From Deuterostichococcus epilithicus (Eukaryota; Chlorophyta; Trebouxiophyceae; Prasiolales; Stichococcaceae), in the NCBI GenBank assembly GCA_033439295.1, contig JAVTLE010000023.1, positions 2,516,530-2,580,529 of the forward strand: a DNA stretch of 64,000 nucleotides, read 5' to 3'. Below are positions 28,530 to 39,977 of this stretch, in pieces. Made by a program: the position numbers and the translations under genes. Position 1 is the first letter of the stretch; the number at the start of each line of letters is the position of its first letter. Under the pieces are notes generated by a model that saw nothing but the letters and a program-made list of their open reading frames with translations, ran no database searches and had not been told where the DNA came from.

Positions 28530-29872
28530 CTAGAAACCAGCATGCAGCTTCTGTTGCAGCCACAGCACTCCAAGCATGAGGCCGGGCGACTTTGCCAAAC
28601 TTTCATCAAATGCAAAGGCGGCCGCACTCGTCATTGGCAAGGACAGGACCTCGATCGACTCGCCGGTGTCTCTGCAGAGGCACACATGCAATATATCTGC
28701 ATGGACATGCACACATATTACGTTGCGATTGGGTACCGTCACCGCGTGCGTCACGAAAAATGCGGTGCAGATGCCTACGCGTTGTCACTGCCAGTTGTCA
28801 CTGCCACTGATCAAGTTTCAGTGCAGATTCATGTGCAGTGAGGTCCTGAGTCACTCACGCGAGGCCGCCGCCGCTACCGGTGACACGCATGCTGTCATCC
28901 ACCTCGCAGTAGAACATGGTATGCCGCGAGCCGCTGAAGCCGATTGCCGCGCAGTAGCTCGCCAGCGGCTGCACATCTTGGGGGCTCACTTCGAACCCGC
29001 ACTCCTCCAGCACCTGGTGAACAACACGCGGCAGCTGACACAGGGCACCACGGCACGCACAACCTGGTTGGTGCACAGCCTTGGGCACACCACAGCTTGC
29101 TGTGTCATGGCAGACGGCACATGCACAGGCGGCAAAATCGATTGACTCGAAATTGTGAACCGAACTATAGATATCGTGCCTCATCAGCAGCGATCTGCTG
29201 CAGGCTTGTGTCCTTGTCGATGATGCCGGCGCACAGCTCGTAAGTGAACGCCGCCTCGGGGCCTGGCGGCGGTCGCCCCAGGGTCTTTGCCTCCCGCTGC
29301 AGCGACACATACACCTGCCGGGGAGGTGAACGACAAGTACTCCTTCAAGAGATTGAGCTGGCGCGGATTCTTCAGGCGGATGCGGCTGCTGAGCCACCAG
29401 CATGCGACTGGCAGATCAGAGACACATCAGCGCGGCGTGGGCAGTCCGCTGAAAGCATGAGGTGCAATGGAACGCACTGGCGGCCGAAATTGTCGGACGA
29501 TGAGCACAGCATCGGCTTGACGATGGTAAATCACCACTCCGACAGACGGGTGCGTCGTCACCATGTCCTGCAATGAGACGGCAGCGTCGGTTTGTTGCTG
29601 CACAAAGCCAGTGCCGTGACGTGAGAACGAAGAAGAGAAATACATCTGTAGCATACTGGCGGTGGTGGCCGTACCCATTTGCGCTGCTTGCCGTCAAGTT
29701 CGTAGAATACGCCCAGCGGCTTGACAAAGTTGGATGTTCCAATGTTACCGGTCTCAATCTTTCCCAGCCTGCAAAGTCTCTGAAAACTGCTTTGAGCATT
29801 GCCCACCACGCGAGTGATCGGCAGCGCCACCTGCTACTGGCCAGCTGCGCACCTCTGCAAAGTAGACTCCAT
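28530..29872 (-). CDS. NUDX14: Nudix hydrolase, UDP-sugar/ADP-sugar pyrophosphatase (NUDX14-like)
   Basis: Cleaves nucleotide sugars to sugar-1-phosphate and NMP; plant NUDX14 acts on ADP-glucose in plastids and animal NUDT14 on UDP-glucose. Six exons were placed: 29872-29853 (MESTLQR), 29768-29675, 29567-29478, 29315-29180, 29013-28859 and 28671-28530. Key blocks are FVKPLGVFYELDGKQRKW, AVLIVRQFRPP and the Nudix region ELCAGIIDKDTSLQQIAADE joined to VLEECGFEVS. In the Nudix box the usual Arg before the Glu is Asp (DEVLEECGF). The C-terminus GESIEVLSLPMTSAAAFAFD, GLMLGVLWLQQKL matches the NUDT14 type. The fourth exon ends in GAG followed by GC, not GT, so this intron appears to be GC-AG. No plastid transit peptide is visible with this start. 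Confidence 0.9.
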
Positions 29873-31107
29873 CGTCTTTCCTGAAGGCTGGCAGGACACC
29901 GGGTCACATGATGAAGACTTTGGCAGCCAATGCCTCAGCATCACACAAGACAAAAAGGATGAGGCTCGGAGTCTGGGCCATGCAAGGCGCACCCCCTGTG
30001 ACGGCCTTCAGTCCATGCGGATACAGGTCAACGCCCGCCGTGGCTGCCATCCTGACGCGCTGGGGCGCCTGACCTGCATCCGTCAAGAGGCGCAGCGCAT
30101 CTGGCCTGAACACATAGAGTTCCAATGCAGCCTGGCGAGCTACACAGCCGACCCTGTAAACCTTAAACCCCAGACATGGCAGCACCTCGTTGGCGGAGCT
30201 GGCGAACTGCAGAAGTGCAGCTGCGCAGCAGCGGCGTGTGCCTTGCCGACGCTAGGAAAGGGATCATTGGCCCGTCGGGCTGTTTGGTGACCCGACAGCT
30301 TGCTCTGGCTCGACGAGTGGCAAGCGTGCCCTGCAGGAGGCTGCGCCTGATGCGTTTGCACCTGCGTCCTGGGGCGTGGCTGGCGGCACCTCACTCGTGG
30401 CGTCTGCTCCAGACACGCCTCGAGCCCTGTGCCAGCAGACTGACATCTTGAATTCAGTTGGAAGTCGTTGCTCGTGCGTGCTGTGAGCAAAGAGCTTCAC
30501 ACGTGAGCACAATCAGCATGCATGCGCACTGTGCGGCGAGGTTGAACGCCTGCAAAATATGTTCCGACGGCAGAGCAGGATCCTCAAGAACCGCTTCCGG
30601 ATGGTTCAGGCGAGGCACGTCTGACATCTCATACCGCAAACATTGAGCTGCGTGTGTGTCTGTCTTGCCGCCGCGGACGCAGACGTGCTGAGGTGCGCTG
30701 AACTGAAACAGCTGGATCGCACCTATGCCCAGCCAACCGCCGAGAGTGTCAACGTCAGAACGCTTTTGTTCGCAATTTAGACGAGGAAGTGGAGTTGTGC
30801 AGTGGCCGGACAGTTCATTGCGTTGCAAGTAAGCACGTCTCCACCGGTGTGAAGACCTCGTACATGCTTTGCACCTTGCTGTGTCTCACTCCCGGAACTC
30901 AAGTGGCTTGTACACACTACACGGAGACTGACGAAAGGCTGCGACACTACGGTGCGACCTGTCTGGGCATCGTGCGCTGCGTTCTGCACCCTTGCTTGGT
31001 GTAGTGAACTTGGCTCGGATCAGCTGTGGTGCTCATAGAAAGCACCACGTCGGCAGCGACAGAAGCTGGCCCCACTTCCTTGAGAACGGTACTGGACTGG
31101 TGACGAC
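29873..31107. promoter_or_regulatory. Divergent intergenic region, NUDX14-like / syntaxin
   Basis: About 1.2 kb between two opposed starts. Open frames on both strands look like chance frames and I see no splice-consistent gene. It holds both promoters; a small undetected gene cannot be excluded. Confidence 0.45.
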
Positions 31108-33628
31108 ATGCCGCCATTTGGGTCTGTCAACTGCCGAGATCGAACCCCGGAATTCACAGCACTTGTCGAGCGACTCCAGCGCGAACAGGTGAGTTGTATA
31201 CACGACACACGTCACGGGAATTAAACGTCCAAGCAAGTCACCACCTGAGGTCGCTGCTTGGTGTCCAGGGCACGTCGACCTCCTCAGGCATCGAGGAGAT
31301 CAACCCAGGTGCGCAAGGGGCACCGACCCGCACGTGCACGGTGCACGAGCTACATACGCACAGAAGCTTGCGCTGCGTTGCTCCACCTCATTGCTGACAC
31401 CCCCTTGCCACCTTGCAGGCTTTGTGCCTCGCTCGAATGGCTCCGCGGCATCGCACCAGTCTGACTTTGCGCGAAGGGCTGCCCGCATCGGATTGGGCAT
31501 CCACAGCACCTCGCAGAAGCTGGCCAAGCTGGCGCAGCTGGCGAAGCGCACCAGCATGTTTGACGATCCGGCAGCAGAGATCAACGATCTCACAGGTGGG
31601 GTCGGCATGCGCCGGATCCCCAGCACATGCGGACTGCAGAGCTGCACGTGCTCGCAGACGCACTTGCAGATGCCGTGACACCCCGGGCGGTGCCCGGCCG
31701 CAGGGGTCATCAAGCAGGACATCCAGGCGATGAACGCGGCTATCGCCGACCTGCAGTCGCTGTCCTCAGCAGACTACGACAGCAACCGGCAGAGCCAGGA
31801 CCACTCTTTGGTGGGTGGCGGCCATATTACCTGTTTGGGGGAAGAGCGATCACAACGGTTTGGCATGTCAGCTTGGCGCCGTGGCATCGTGGCCATGCCA
31901 AGGCTCCAAACTCGCCGCTGCTGAACTGAGCGGCCATCCTGCGCACAAGCATCCTCTGGAGGAGGCGGCAGTCGAAGCAGGCCACACATGTCACCTCTGA
32001 ATTGCGGTCGAAGTACTTTGCATGCTTGAACTCCAGCTGTGATTGTTCGGCAGACTATACCCAACTCACGATCGTGCAGGTGGTGGTGGACAACTTGCGG
32101 ACGCAGCTGAAGGACGCAACAAAGTCCTTCAAGGATGTGCTGACGCTGCGCACGGAGAACCTCAAGGGCAACGAGGACCGGCGCAAGATGTTCTCCGCCT
32201 CCAGCGGCGGCCCCGCAGCCGAGCGCTCCTTTGGCGCGCGCCCAGGTGAGAGCAGTGGCGATGCGGACACCTGTTAATGGAAGTAGTCATGGCGACTTCC
32301 GTCCCCGCCAGGAGGTGACTGCTCCCGCAGGCGCAACCCGTACCGTGTTCAAGCAGCAGCCCATGAGCATGACAGACATATTGATGACACTGCCTCTTGG
32401 CGCCCACTACAGCTGGCTGTCTTCGGCGTGTGACACGGCAAGCAGTCGTTCCCCACGCAACTGAATGCATCACAGCTGTCGGCTCCAGCAGATGGAATGA
32501 TGCAGCTGTGACCAAACGCTGCTGGCGCCCTGGTGTGCAGGCCCCGCTGGTCAGGGCGGTCTGTTGACAGCACGCTCGAATGGGCCACGAAGCGCGTCAG
32601 AGCTTTTTGGAGGCAGCAGTCGGGTGAGCGTGTCTCACTGCACCTGCTTGCGCGTCAGCTCTGCAGGGCTCCAGTTGTGCAAGGCTGTCATGGTCTGGGC
32701 CTGTCACAGCGGCGCCAAGCTGCAGGCCAAGCAGAGACTTGCTGTGGCCGGCGGCACCAGCATCTGGCGGCAAAGATTGCGCGGGAATGTGCGACGACGT
32801 TCAGTGCTCACGACCGCTACGGTCACCAGAGGTACTATCGAAGCTGCTGCCCGAGCTAACTCTTTGCGTTGACTGTTCGACGCAGGGCAGCGCCTATGCA
32901 GCGGCAGGCAGCGGTGGCGAGGGTGTGCCGCTGCTGCAGCAGCAGCAGCAACAACAGGTGGCGCTGCAGGACACCTACTACAGCAGCCGCGCGGAGGCGC
33001 TCCAAAATGTGGAGTCCACCATCGTGGAACTGGGCGGCATCTTCCAGCAGCTGGCGCACATGGTGCGGGAGGGCACCTATCTGGATCTCGTACAGTTCAA
33101 TCACTTCATGCGGGGCTGGCGGGATGGAACGCGCTTATGATGGCGTCATGACTGGATGCTCAGCGGCATGACGAGGTTGCGTCGCGGGCGGGCTCGCTGC
33201 AATCCGGCGCGGCTGGACTGGGGGCTGCGAACTTGCCCCAGCAGCGCATGCGCCTCACCGAGCTGCTGCCAGGAGTGCAGTCGTTACAGCCAGTGGCCGC
33301 CGAGTTTCTGTACTCGGCATTGACAAGCGGGTTGAGGTCCCTGAGGTCGCGTGGCCGCTGACGCCGGGCAGACACCGCGTGCAGTTCTTGGATCAGCCCG
33401 CCTCTGGACGCTGAATCCGTTCCCGTGCACGCGCCTCCGCAGGTGCAGGAGCAGGGGGAGATGGCAGTGCGAATCGACGAGAACGTGGACGACACGCTTG
33501 CCAATGTGGAGTCGGCGCAGACACAGCTCCTCAAGTACCTCAACACCATCTCCAGCAACCGGTGGCTGGTCATGAAGATCTTTGCGGTGCTGATGGTCTT
33601 TGCAACCATCTTCATCGTCATCTCGTAG
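31108..33628 (+). CDS. SYP3: Qa-SNARE, syntaxin of the SYP3/SED5 family
   Basis: Tail-anchored SNARE of the ER-Golgi interface (yeast Sed5, syntaxin 5, plant SYP31/32). The start at 31108 gives MPPFGSVNCRDRTPEFTALV, whose RDRTPEF is the conserved SED5-family N-terminal segment. The Habc part contains GLGIHSTSQKLAKLAQLAKR and VVVDNLRTQLKDATKSFKDV. A Gly/Ser-rich linker and a short Gln run follow. The SNARE helix runs from AEALQNVESTIVELGGIFQQ through VQEQGEMAVRIDENVDDTLA; the zero-layer Gln is in VQEQGEM, just after an exon junction (33062/33443). The C-terminal anchor is WLVMKIFAVLMVFATIFIVI, stop at 33626-33628. All expected parts are present. Confidence 0.95.
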
Positions 33629-33873
33629 CGTGGTTTAGGGTTATGTCATGATGCTTGTTGGGTGGCAGAAATTGAGCGGCACTTGCAGGGCAGCATTGCA
33701 GCACACAACTGGTTTTGAGAATCCCTTGCTGCAAAAGATAGGCATGTCGTGTACTTTCGTGGAAGGCCAATGTCAACGAGGGCAGCAGTCCACCTGCGAA
33801 AAACACCACTAATATGTGTCAAAGCATATGATTGGGACCAATCACACTTGCCGCGAACCCGTTGACGCGCCCA

Positions 33874-35910
33874 TCACGACGACTTGGCTGCCATCAGGAA
33901 CTCCTGCAGCGCCAGCAGTCGCAAATCGATGTCCGCCATGTCTTTTGCGGTGTACGTGTCCAGACTTGCTCCCCTGCTATCGCTCCGATCATGTGGCCCC
34001 TCCATATGCGCCCCTTCTGCACGCGCATCAGCAGAGTCTGGTCGCCGCCGCCGTGCCTCCTGCCGCTGCGGCTCCGACCCCTGTTGCTGCTGCTGCAGCT
34101 TGGCCTTTAGGTCCCGCAGCGCTCGGCCCGGCGACGCCGACCTGCTATACGACTCCGTCGGCCCTGTGAAGCAGAACAGAAACTCGTCGTGAACAGAGCT
34201 GTGGCTGCAAGTACCGGACATCTCCTCCTATGGCTGGCCTGCAAGCAGCCTGGCACCACCACACTCGGCGCTCGCCCGCGCTATCAACAGCACAGCAATA
34301 CATGTGCTGCACACCTCGTGCCGAAATGGTGTCGGACACAGCCAATGACAGGACCGACTGCGAGCGCGACTTGCGCGGCGTTACCGGCCGCCGCCTAAGG
34401 CGCGCCGCCAGGGCCACTTCCTGCGCCTACCTCTGACGAACATACTCTGTCGGGTCGAAGCGCCGGTGCACGGGCGCCGAGCGGGGGCGCTGAGGCATTG
34501 CCTCGTTGGGTGGCCGCCTGGGAGGCCGCGCTGCAGGTCAGACCGACATAGGGTTATCGACCTCAGCTGCCAGGCCTGCGAGGCTCATATTTGCTGGCGA
34601 TTGCAAATGCAGGGCATTTGAGAGACAGCATGTAGGCAGCTCATCTGCATACACACAGAGTCGACAGCCGAGCCTATGCTAGGGGTCGTTTACCCGGCGA
34701 CTGGCTGTATGAGGACCTAGTGGCTGACCGGCAGCCAGACTTCTCAGAGGTCTGCACGCACCTCTGCGGCCTCGCGGACGTCCTCCGCCAGCTCGGTGGC
34801 GCCGTCGCCTCTTGGTGCGACAGCTGCTGGCAACGCGCCTGCCAGCGGGCGGCCTCCGGCTGCGCATGCTGCAGGTCGGTGGCGGCGCACGCCGCCTGGT
34901 GCTGCGCATGCCGCCGCTCCCGCCGCAGCTGCGCCGTCAGGCGGTCCGCCTGTGACCGTGCTGCGTGCGCTGCGGCCAGGGCCGCTTCTCGGTTCTCTAG
35001 GCCCTGCGATCGGCGATGCTCAAAGTATGGCTGGGGTTTTGAGTCCGGCTCCTGCATGGGTACCCCTGTCCATCTGAGACTTGCATGGAGCAAGTACAAA
35101 CGGATTACCACGCAGACACTGCTGATCCGGCGATTCAACGTGTAAGTTGGCCAGATCACAGCACCTCACCCTCTGCAACGCCTGTGCGAAGTCCGCGCCG
35201 TGCGCCTGGTCGGCCGCCTGCCCCGCGTGCCGCAGCTGCCGCCGCAGCGCCGAGCACTCCTTCCCCAGGTGTCCGATCTCTGCCACGAGGTCGCCCGACA
35301 CAGGGGACGCCGCTGCTGTGGTCCTGCAAGCTGCCTGGGATGCTACTGCTGCCTGGCCATGATCCTGGGCTGCTTCGGCCCAGGTGTCCTGGCAGAGCGG
35401 CAGCGGGTACGGGACACGCTCAAAGTCCGACACGCATGTTAGAATGAGGTAGCGCTTGTTGTTGGGCTTCAACTGCGAGCCTGCGCCCGCCGAGTCGTCG
35501 TTTCTGGCGCGAGCACCGGTGCTGCTGCTCCGCAGGGCCTCCAGGTCCGAGAAAGACAGGATGGCTAGAGACACGCCGCTGGAGGGGTGGAGGCCCGCCG
35601 CGGCGCCGCCAACAGCATGGCGATGAACGTCTCATAGCGCCGCGGGATGCAGGCCTTTTGGGTGAGCGACTCTAATTCTGCAGCAATAAAACCGCTGGAA
35701 TAACAGACCAGTGTTTGCGTCGTCTACACGGTGGGGTTGCCGCGTAGGCAATGGCATCATTTGGAAGCGGCATGCATCATGCCGGGTGAACTCACAGCCT
35801 GCCGTGAAGGATCCACGCCAGGTTGATGTGTCGTTCTGGCTGACAGAAATTTCCGCCCTGCTCTCAGCTCGCGCATCGACGCGGACAAGGTAAGTGCCGC
35901 CCTGGCAGCT
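33874..35910 (-). CDS. VFL3: CCDC61/VFL3 basal-body protein (XRCC4-fold), frame broken twice
   Basis: Centriole/basal-body linker protein; Chlamydomonas VFL3 and vertebrate CCDC61 order basal-body fibres and flagellar number. The head is coded by TYLVRVDARAESRAEISVSQ, then DTSTWRGSFTA (about 35906-35829), LESLTQKACIPRRYETFIAM (about 35690-35610) and SLAILSFSDLEALRSSSTGA with NNKRYLILTCVSDFERVPYP. A coiled coil follows (REAALAAAHAARSQADRLTA, then LAEDVREAAE), then RRFDPTEYVRQR. The C-terminus MADIDLRLLALQEFLMAA ends at 33874, as in the family. The frame changes near 35595-35610 (between FIAMLLAA and LHPSSGVSL) and near 34800-34815 (before ATELAED). Both fit one missing base in a GC run. The start is not certain. 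Confidence 0.8.
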
Positions 35911-36581
35911 GACCTGTGCAGCTCACAGCAAGAGGTCAGAGCACGTTCACCTGAGAGCACGGTCTCCAGGGCGTGAGGTTCGACTGTTCACACATCAGTA
36001 TCAATGCTAAAACTGCTTTGCTGTTACCTGGGCTTCGCAGCATGAAGCTGACATGGACACCCCGTGGTGATGTGCATGGGTTATTACACAGTGTCCGCAG
36101 GCTGTCGAGGCTGCCTCAGCCCTTTTTGTCGCTGAGTAGCACTGTCGCTTAGTAGCACTGCTGTATGTGTTGCTGACTCGAAAGTGTTTGCGGTTTGACA
36201 TGCCAGTTCAGCACGATGCGAGGGTGACACTCGTCGAGCAGTCCAAGAGTTTCAAGCAGACGAGAGCTTTTGCCGCCAACCGTTGCTTGCAAGGGCCGTT
36301 TGACTGTATGTTCACGAAGGCTTTCATTTCAGGTATACAAGGAGCAATCGGGAGCATTTCAGATGTAGAAGGGAGCAGTCGGCAGGCACTTGAGTGTGGT
36401 GGGTGGATGTTGGTGCCACTTCCCTCCTTGCAGAGGAGTCCAGCGGCATTGCACGCGACTGCATAGCAGTGTGGATCACCTCAAAAACTCCAACTGAGTG
36501 AGTGCCGTTCGACTGAGGGACCGAGAAATCTACAGCCTGCTACGAAAGCCGGACCATCATTTCAAGCCGATGCGAAGCCGC
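35911..36581. other. Intergenic between VFL3 5' end and eIF6 3' end
   Basis: No supported exon except a possible VFL3 first exon near 35996-35952 (MCEQSNLTPWRPCSQ), which would imply an unusually short intron of about 49 bases. A TTACA (TGTAA on the minus strand, the green-algal poly(A) signal) lies near 36084-36088, downstream of eIF6. Confidence 0.4.
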
Positions 36582-38349
36582 TCAGACCATGGAGTCCACC
36601 AGCGACGCGCGCATCTCGCTGACAATCTTGCTGGGCTGCGAATCCCTAAGTTTCATGATGCTCTCGATCACCGACATCTCTGTCGCGGTGGTATCCTGCA
36701 AGACCGAGCCGATAAGTCAGCCCATTCAAAAGCGCAGCAAGTGCACGTGGCGATGTGTGCTTGCAATGATGTGACGACGGGACGGCGCGCAGCGCTTGCC
36801 GGCTTCGCGCAATGCACGCTCAGCGCTTGCCGGCTTCGCGCAATGCACAAGAAATCTGCACAGCCCGTCACGAAACGACGTGTGGGCGCATGACGCGCAC
36901 CAGGCCGCAGAACGCGCTCCAGTCGTTGGCAATGAGGCCGGCGCCGATGACATCGCTGCCGCGGTTGGCGGTGCCCGCCACCAGCGGTATCTGCAGGAGG
37001 CTGCTCAACTCGTCCAGGTCCTCTACCGAGGTTTGCGGGTGCACCTGCGGGCGTACTGGTGACGGTTGAGCGTTTGCGAGTTGCAGCACAGGAACGGTGC
37101 CGCAACCTGCACTACAGCTACATGTGCTAGCATGGCCGCCAGCAATATGTGCGCAGCAGCGTGCAGGCTGCAGGGCCAAGATTGAGCGCATGGAGCACGC
37201 AAGGAGGTCGCACTCACCACGCCGCCCTGATTGGAGAAGCACGCATAGCTGCCGACCAGCACGTTGCCTGCGATGCTCTGCCTGAAAACCTCCACGCCCA
37301 GTACATCGGCAATGATGTCCTCTGTTTCCTGCGGCGGCAAAGTTGACGAGATGTTGACGCATAATCCCCACTGATCATTAGGCATAGCAACCCGAGCGGG
37401 TTCTGTGGATGCCGGTGTCCACTTTGACCACAGAATGTCAAGAAGGTTTCCCAGTGCCTGGGAACTCAAGGGCTTATGCATGCTGCTGCTTTTAAATCAG
37501 CCTGGTCTATCGCAGAAGCTGCTCACCCGGTCGATGTCGGGGTGCACCAGCGCAACATAGTCATTGCAGGCGATGCAGTTGCCCAGTGCCGACAGCCTCT
37601 CGTCGATGCGCTGCACTACCACCTCGTCCGGGAGGCAGTTCCTGATGTGTTGCAGCTCTGCAGGCGGCAAGGAATACGGGGTCTGTCATCTGCGCTTTCC
37701 AAGCTGTGAGGGTCTGATCAGCCGGGGGGCAGGGATTGTAAATGCACCATGACATATATCCGCATGCACAGCTGCAAACAGGATGCATTGGCCTTGTTGA
37801 AGAGGGTGCAGATGGGGCTGCTCACCCTGGTCTGTCGTAGTGTTGGGTGCTAGCAACCCGTTCTTGTTGCCTGGACCCACCGTGAATCAGTCAGCATCAA
37901 AAGTACGCTCTACTGCTCCGCACACGACGTATGCAACTGCCATATATTGCGCAGGAAAAGGGCCAGGGCTCACCGACTGTCAGCCGCCCCACTAGCCGCG
38001 TGCCCGCGATGGAGGTCTTCACCACTGGTATGTGGTCCGCCAGCTCTGCCTCAAAGACGCTGCATGTTCGGGGGAGAAAAATTGTCATGCAGCTGTGACG
38101 CAATTTGGAAACAACCAGGGCCTCCTACTCCGTGCAGCACTCATCACGCTTGATAACGTGCGACCTGCAACACATGTTCAAGCTGGCGGTTCGCACGGCA
38201 CCTGCTGCTGGTGGGATGGACTGGAGACAAGAAGGTTCATACCTGTAAAAGTTCTCTGAGCCGCCTTGAGCCACGAGACAGTATGCATTTGTCAGCTTTG
38301 CGAACACGCCTACGTCGTTGCTGTTCTCAAAGGAGCAACGCGTCGCCAT
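36582..38349 (-). CDS. EIF6: Eukaryotic translation initiation factor 6
   Basis: eIF6 binds the 60S ribosomal subunit, is needed for its biogenesis in the nucleolus, and blocks premature joining with 40S. The start at 38349 gives [20 protein letters not shown], then [16 protein letters not shown]. Further exons: [75 protein letters not shown] with [35 protein letters not shown] with [20 protein letters not shown]. The final exon is [20 protein letters not shown], ending SLVDSMV, stop at 36582-36584. The five-fold pentein repeat is complete and the length is normal for the family. It lies head to head with the uL13m gene. Confidence 0.97.
36790..36848. repeat. 28-base direct duplication in an eIF6 intron
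   Basis: CAGCGCTTGCCGGCTTCGCG plus the following eight bases occurs twice, at 36790-36817 and 36821-36848 (period 31). It sits in the last eIF6 intron, so it does not change the protein. Confidence 0.9.
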
Positions 38350-38519
38350 GCTAAAGTCCTGGGCGGCCCTCTGGTGCTGGGCAACGAGGCGCTGCTTGGT
38401 GCACAGGCTTCAGCAGACGTCGAGGCTTTGGTTTGCAAGTTATATTTCGGACTCGAATTTAGCAGCCGGTCCAGTTGCAGCTTCACCGAGCACGCACCCG
38501 CCAAGGAAGCAGCGGTGAC
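38350..38519. promoter_or_regulatory. Compact bidirectional promoter, eIF6 / uL13m
   Basis: Only 170 bases separate the eIF6 ATG (38349, minus) from the uL13m ATG (38520, plus). Both 5' leaders and core promoters must fit here. No TATA-type element is evident. Confidence 0.6.
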
Positions 38520-39977
38520 ATGGCAGTGCCAGCAGGACGTAACAATGGCACGTCACTGTAAGAATTTGCAGCCAGAGAGGAAAAGCAGGAAAAGCTGGTG
38601 AAGGGTTCTGCGTTCACGGTAGCTTCGTTCATCGCAGCGGCCACCTTCTGGCGGGATCCTGGCGATCATACATTGACGACAGTCGAGCAAAGCAGCTTTT
38701 CAAAGGTGCAGCACCTAGAGCAAGCTCTAGCAACTGAGTCACGGATTCCGAAAGACGGTGCATTCGGGAGTTTCGGTGGTGATGACCAGCAAATTCACAA
38801 CCATCATACGGGTGAGATCGGCTGCTGCAGTTGCAGCGGCGCATGCATGGCGGCGGTGTATCCATGTCACATGTTCAACACCTTTGTTCTTGATCTGCAG
38901 AACGCAGACACAGCTGGCCTCAACTACCGTCTGGTGGACGCAAAGGGCCAGGTCGTTGGCCGGCTCGCGGCACAGCTAGCAGTCCTCTTGCAGGTTTGTA
39001 CACGTCTGCAACCGCCCTGGGCACACGCTGCTCTGCATCCTCTGGACAGCACCTGCACGTCATACCGTGGCTGCAGTCACGCTACTCGATGCATGATGGC
39101 GCTCGCTCTTTGCCACAGGGCAAGGACAAACCCACCTTCGCGCCACACGAGGACAGTGGCGATGTTGTCGTCGTTGTGAATGCACGGCATGTGGAGCTCA
39201 CGGGGCGAAAGTGGGACAAGAAACTGTACAGATGGCACACAGGGTGAGTCGTCATCGCTTGCGGCACGAGAACCATTTGCATTGCTGCTGCCGCACTGCC
39301 ATCCGCAATTGCGATGAGCTCTGCTCCTGACTCGATGCACATTATGCTGCAGGTTTGCCGGCGGCCTGAAGGAGCGCACAGCCACCCAGGTAGCGGCCAA
39401 GGACCCTTCCGAGATTCTGCGGAGAGCGGTGTCCGGCATGCTGCCGAAGAACAATTTGCGGAAGGTACGGCTACCAGGCTCCCCGTATGGATGATTGTTG
39501 ATTGCTGCAGTAGCAATGGGTACTGGTCATTCATTGTGCACAGCTGAACAGTGCAGCACTGTCAGTCAGGACTTCAACCGCTCCTGCTGCTCCTGCAGGC
39601 GCGGGATCGTAAGCTGCGGATATTCCCGGATGCGGACCATCCGTTCAAGGACCACCCACAGCTGGTGCACTGGGAGCCGCCGCCGCGCAAGCTGCGTGTC
39701 AAGCACCCGCTGTGGGAGCTGGAGGAGGGCTTCGAGCCCATGAACCCACGGGTGGGCAGCACACTCGCATCTGCGCACGTGCACACTATTTACGACAAAG
39801 GGGTTTGCATGCATGAAGCTGAGCATAGGAAGGTGCACCATGTGTGCGCAGCTGGCTTCACCTCCCTGTGCACTTGCACAGGCGTACCTCAAGCGCTACG
39901 GCCACCAGCTGAGCGAGGAGAAGCGAGCTGACATCGAGCGGCTAGTCCGGGAGGCAGAACAGGAGGGAAGTGCTTGA
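38520..39977 (+). CDS. MRPL13: Mitochondrial ribosomal protein uL13m
   Basis: Large-subunit protein L13 of bacterial-type ribosomes, closest to plant mitochondrial L13. Exon 1 (38520-38557) encodes [12 protein letters not shown]. It joins in phase to [20 protein letters not shown], and that exon joins in phase (ending AAAG, next starting ACACAG) to [20 protein letters not shown]. Core blocks are [73 protein letters not shown] and [20 protein letters not shown]. The C-terminal tail [20 protein letters not shown] ends at 39975-39977. The WHTG and GGLKER blocks and the RKLRIF strand are typical. Assignment to mitochondria, not the chloroplast, rests on resemblance to plant mitochondrial L13 and the short N-terminus. 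Confidence 0.9.

Noticed and set aside
29904-30490. Minus-strand open frames upstream of the NUDX14-like gene as extra 5' exons
   Set aside because: The exon at 29872-29853 already provides an ATG and joins in phase to the conserved core, and the upstream frames show no family similarity.
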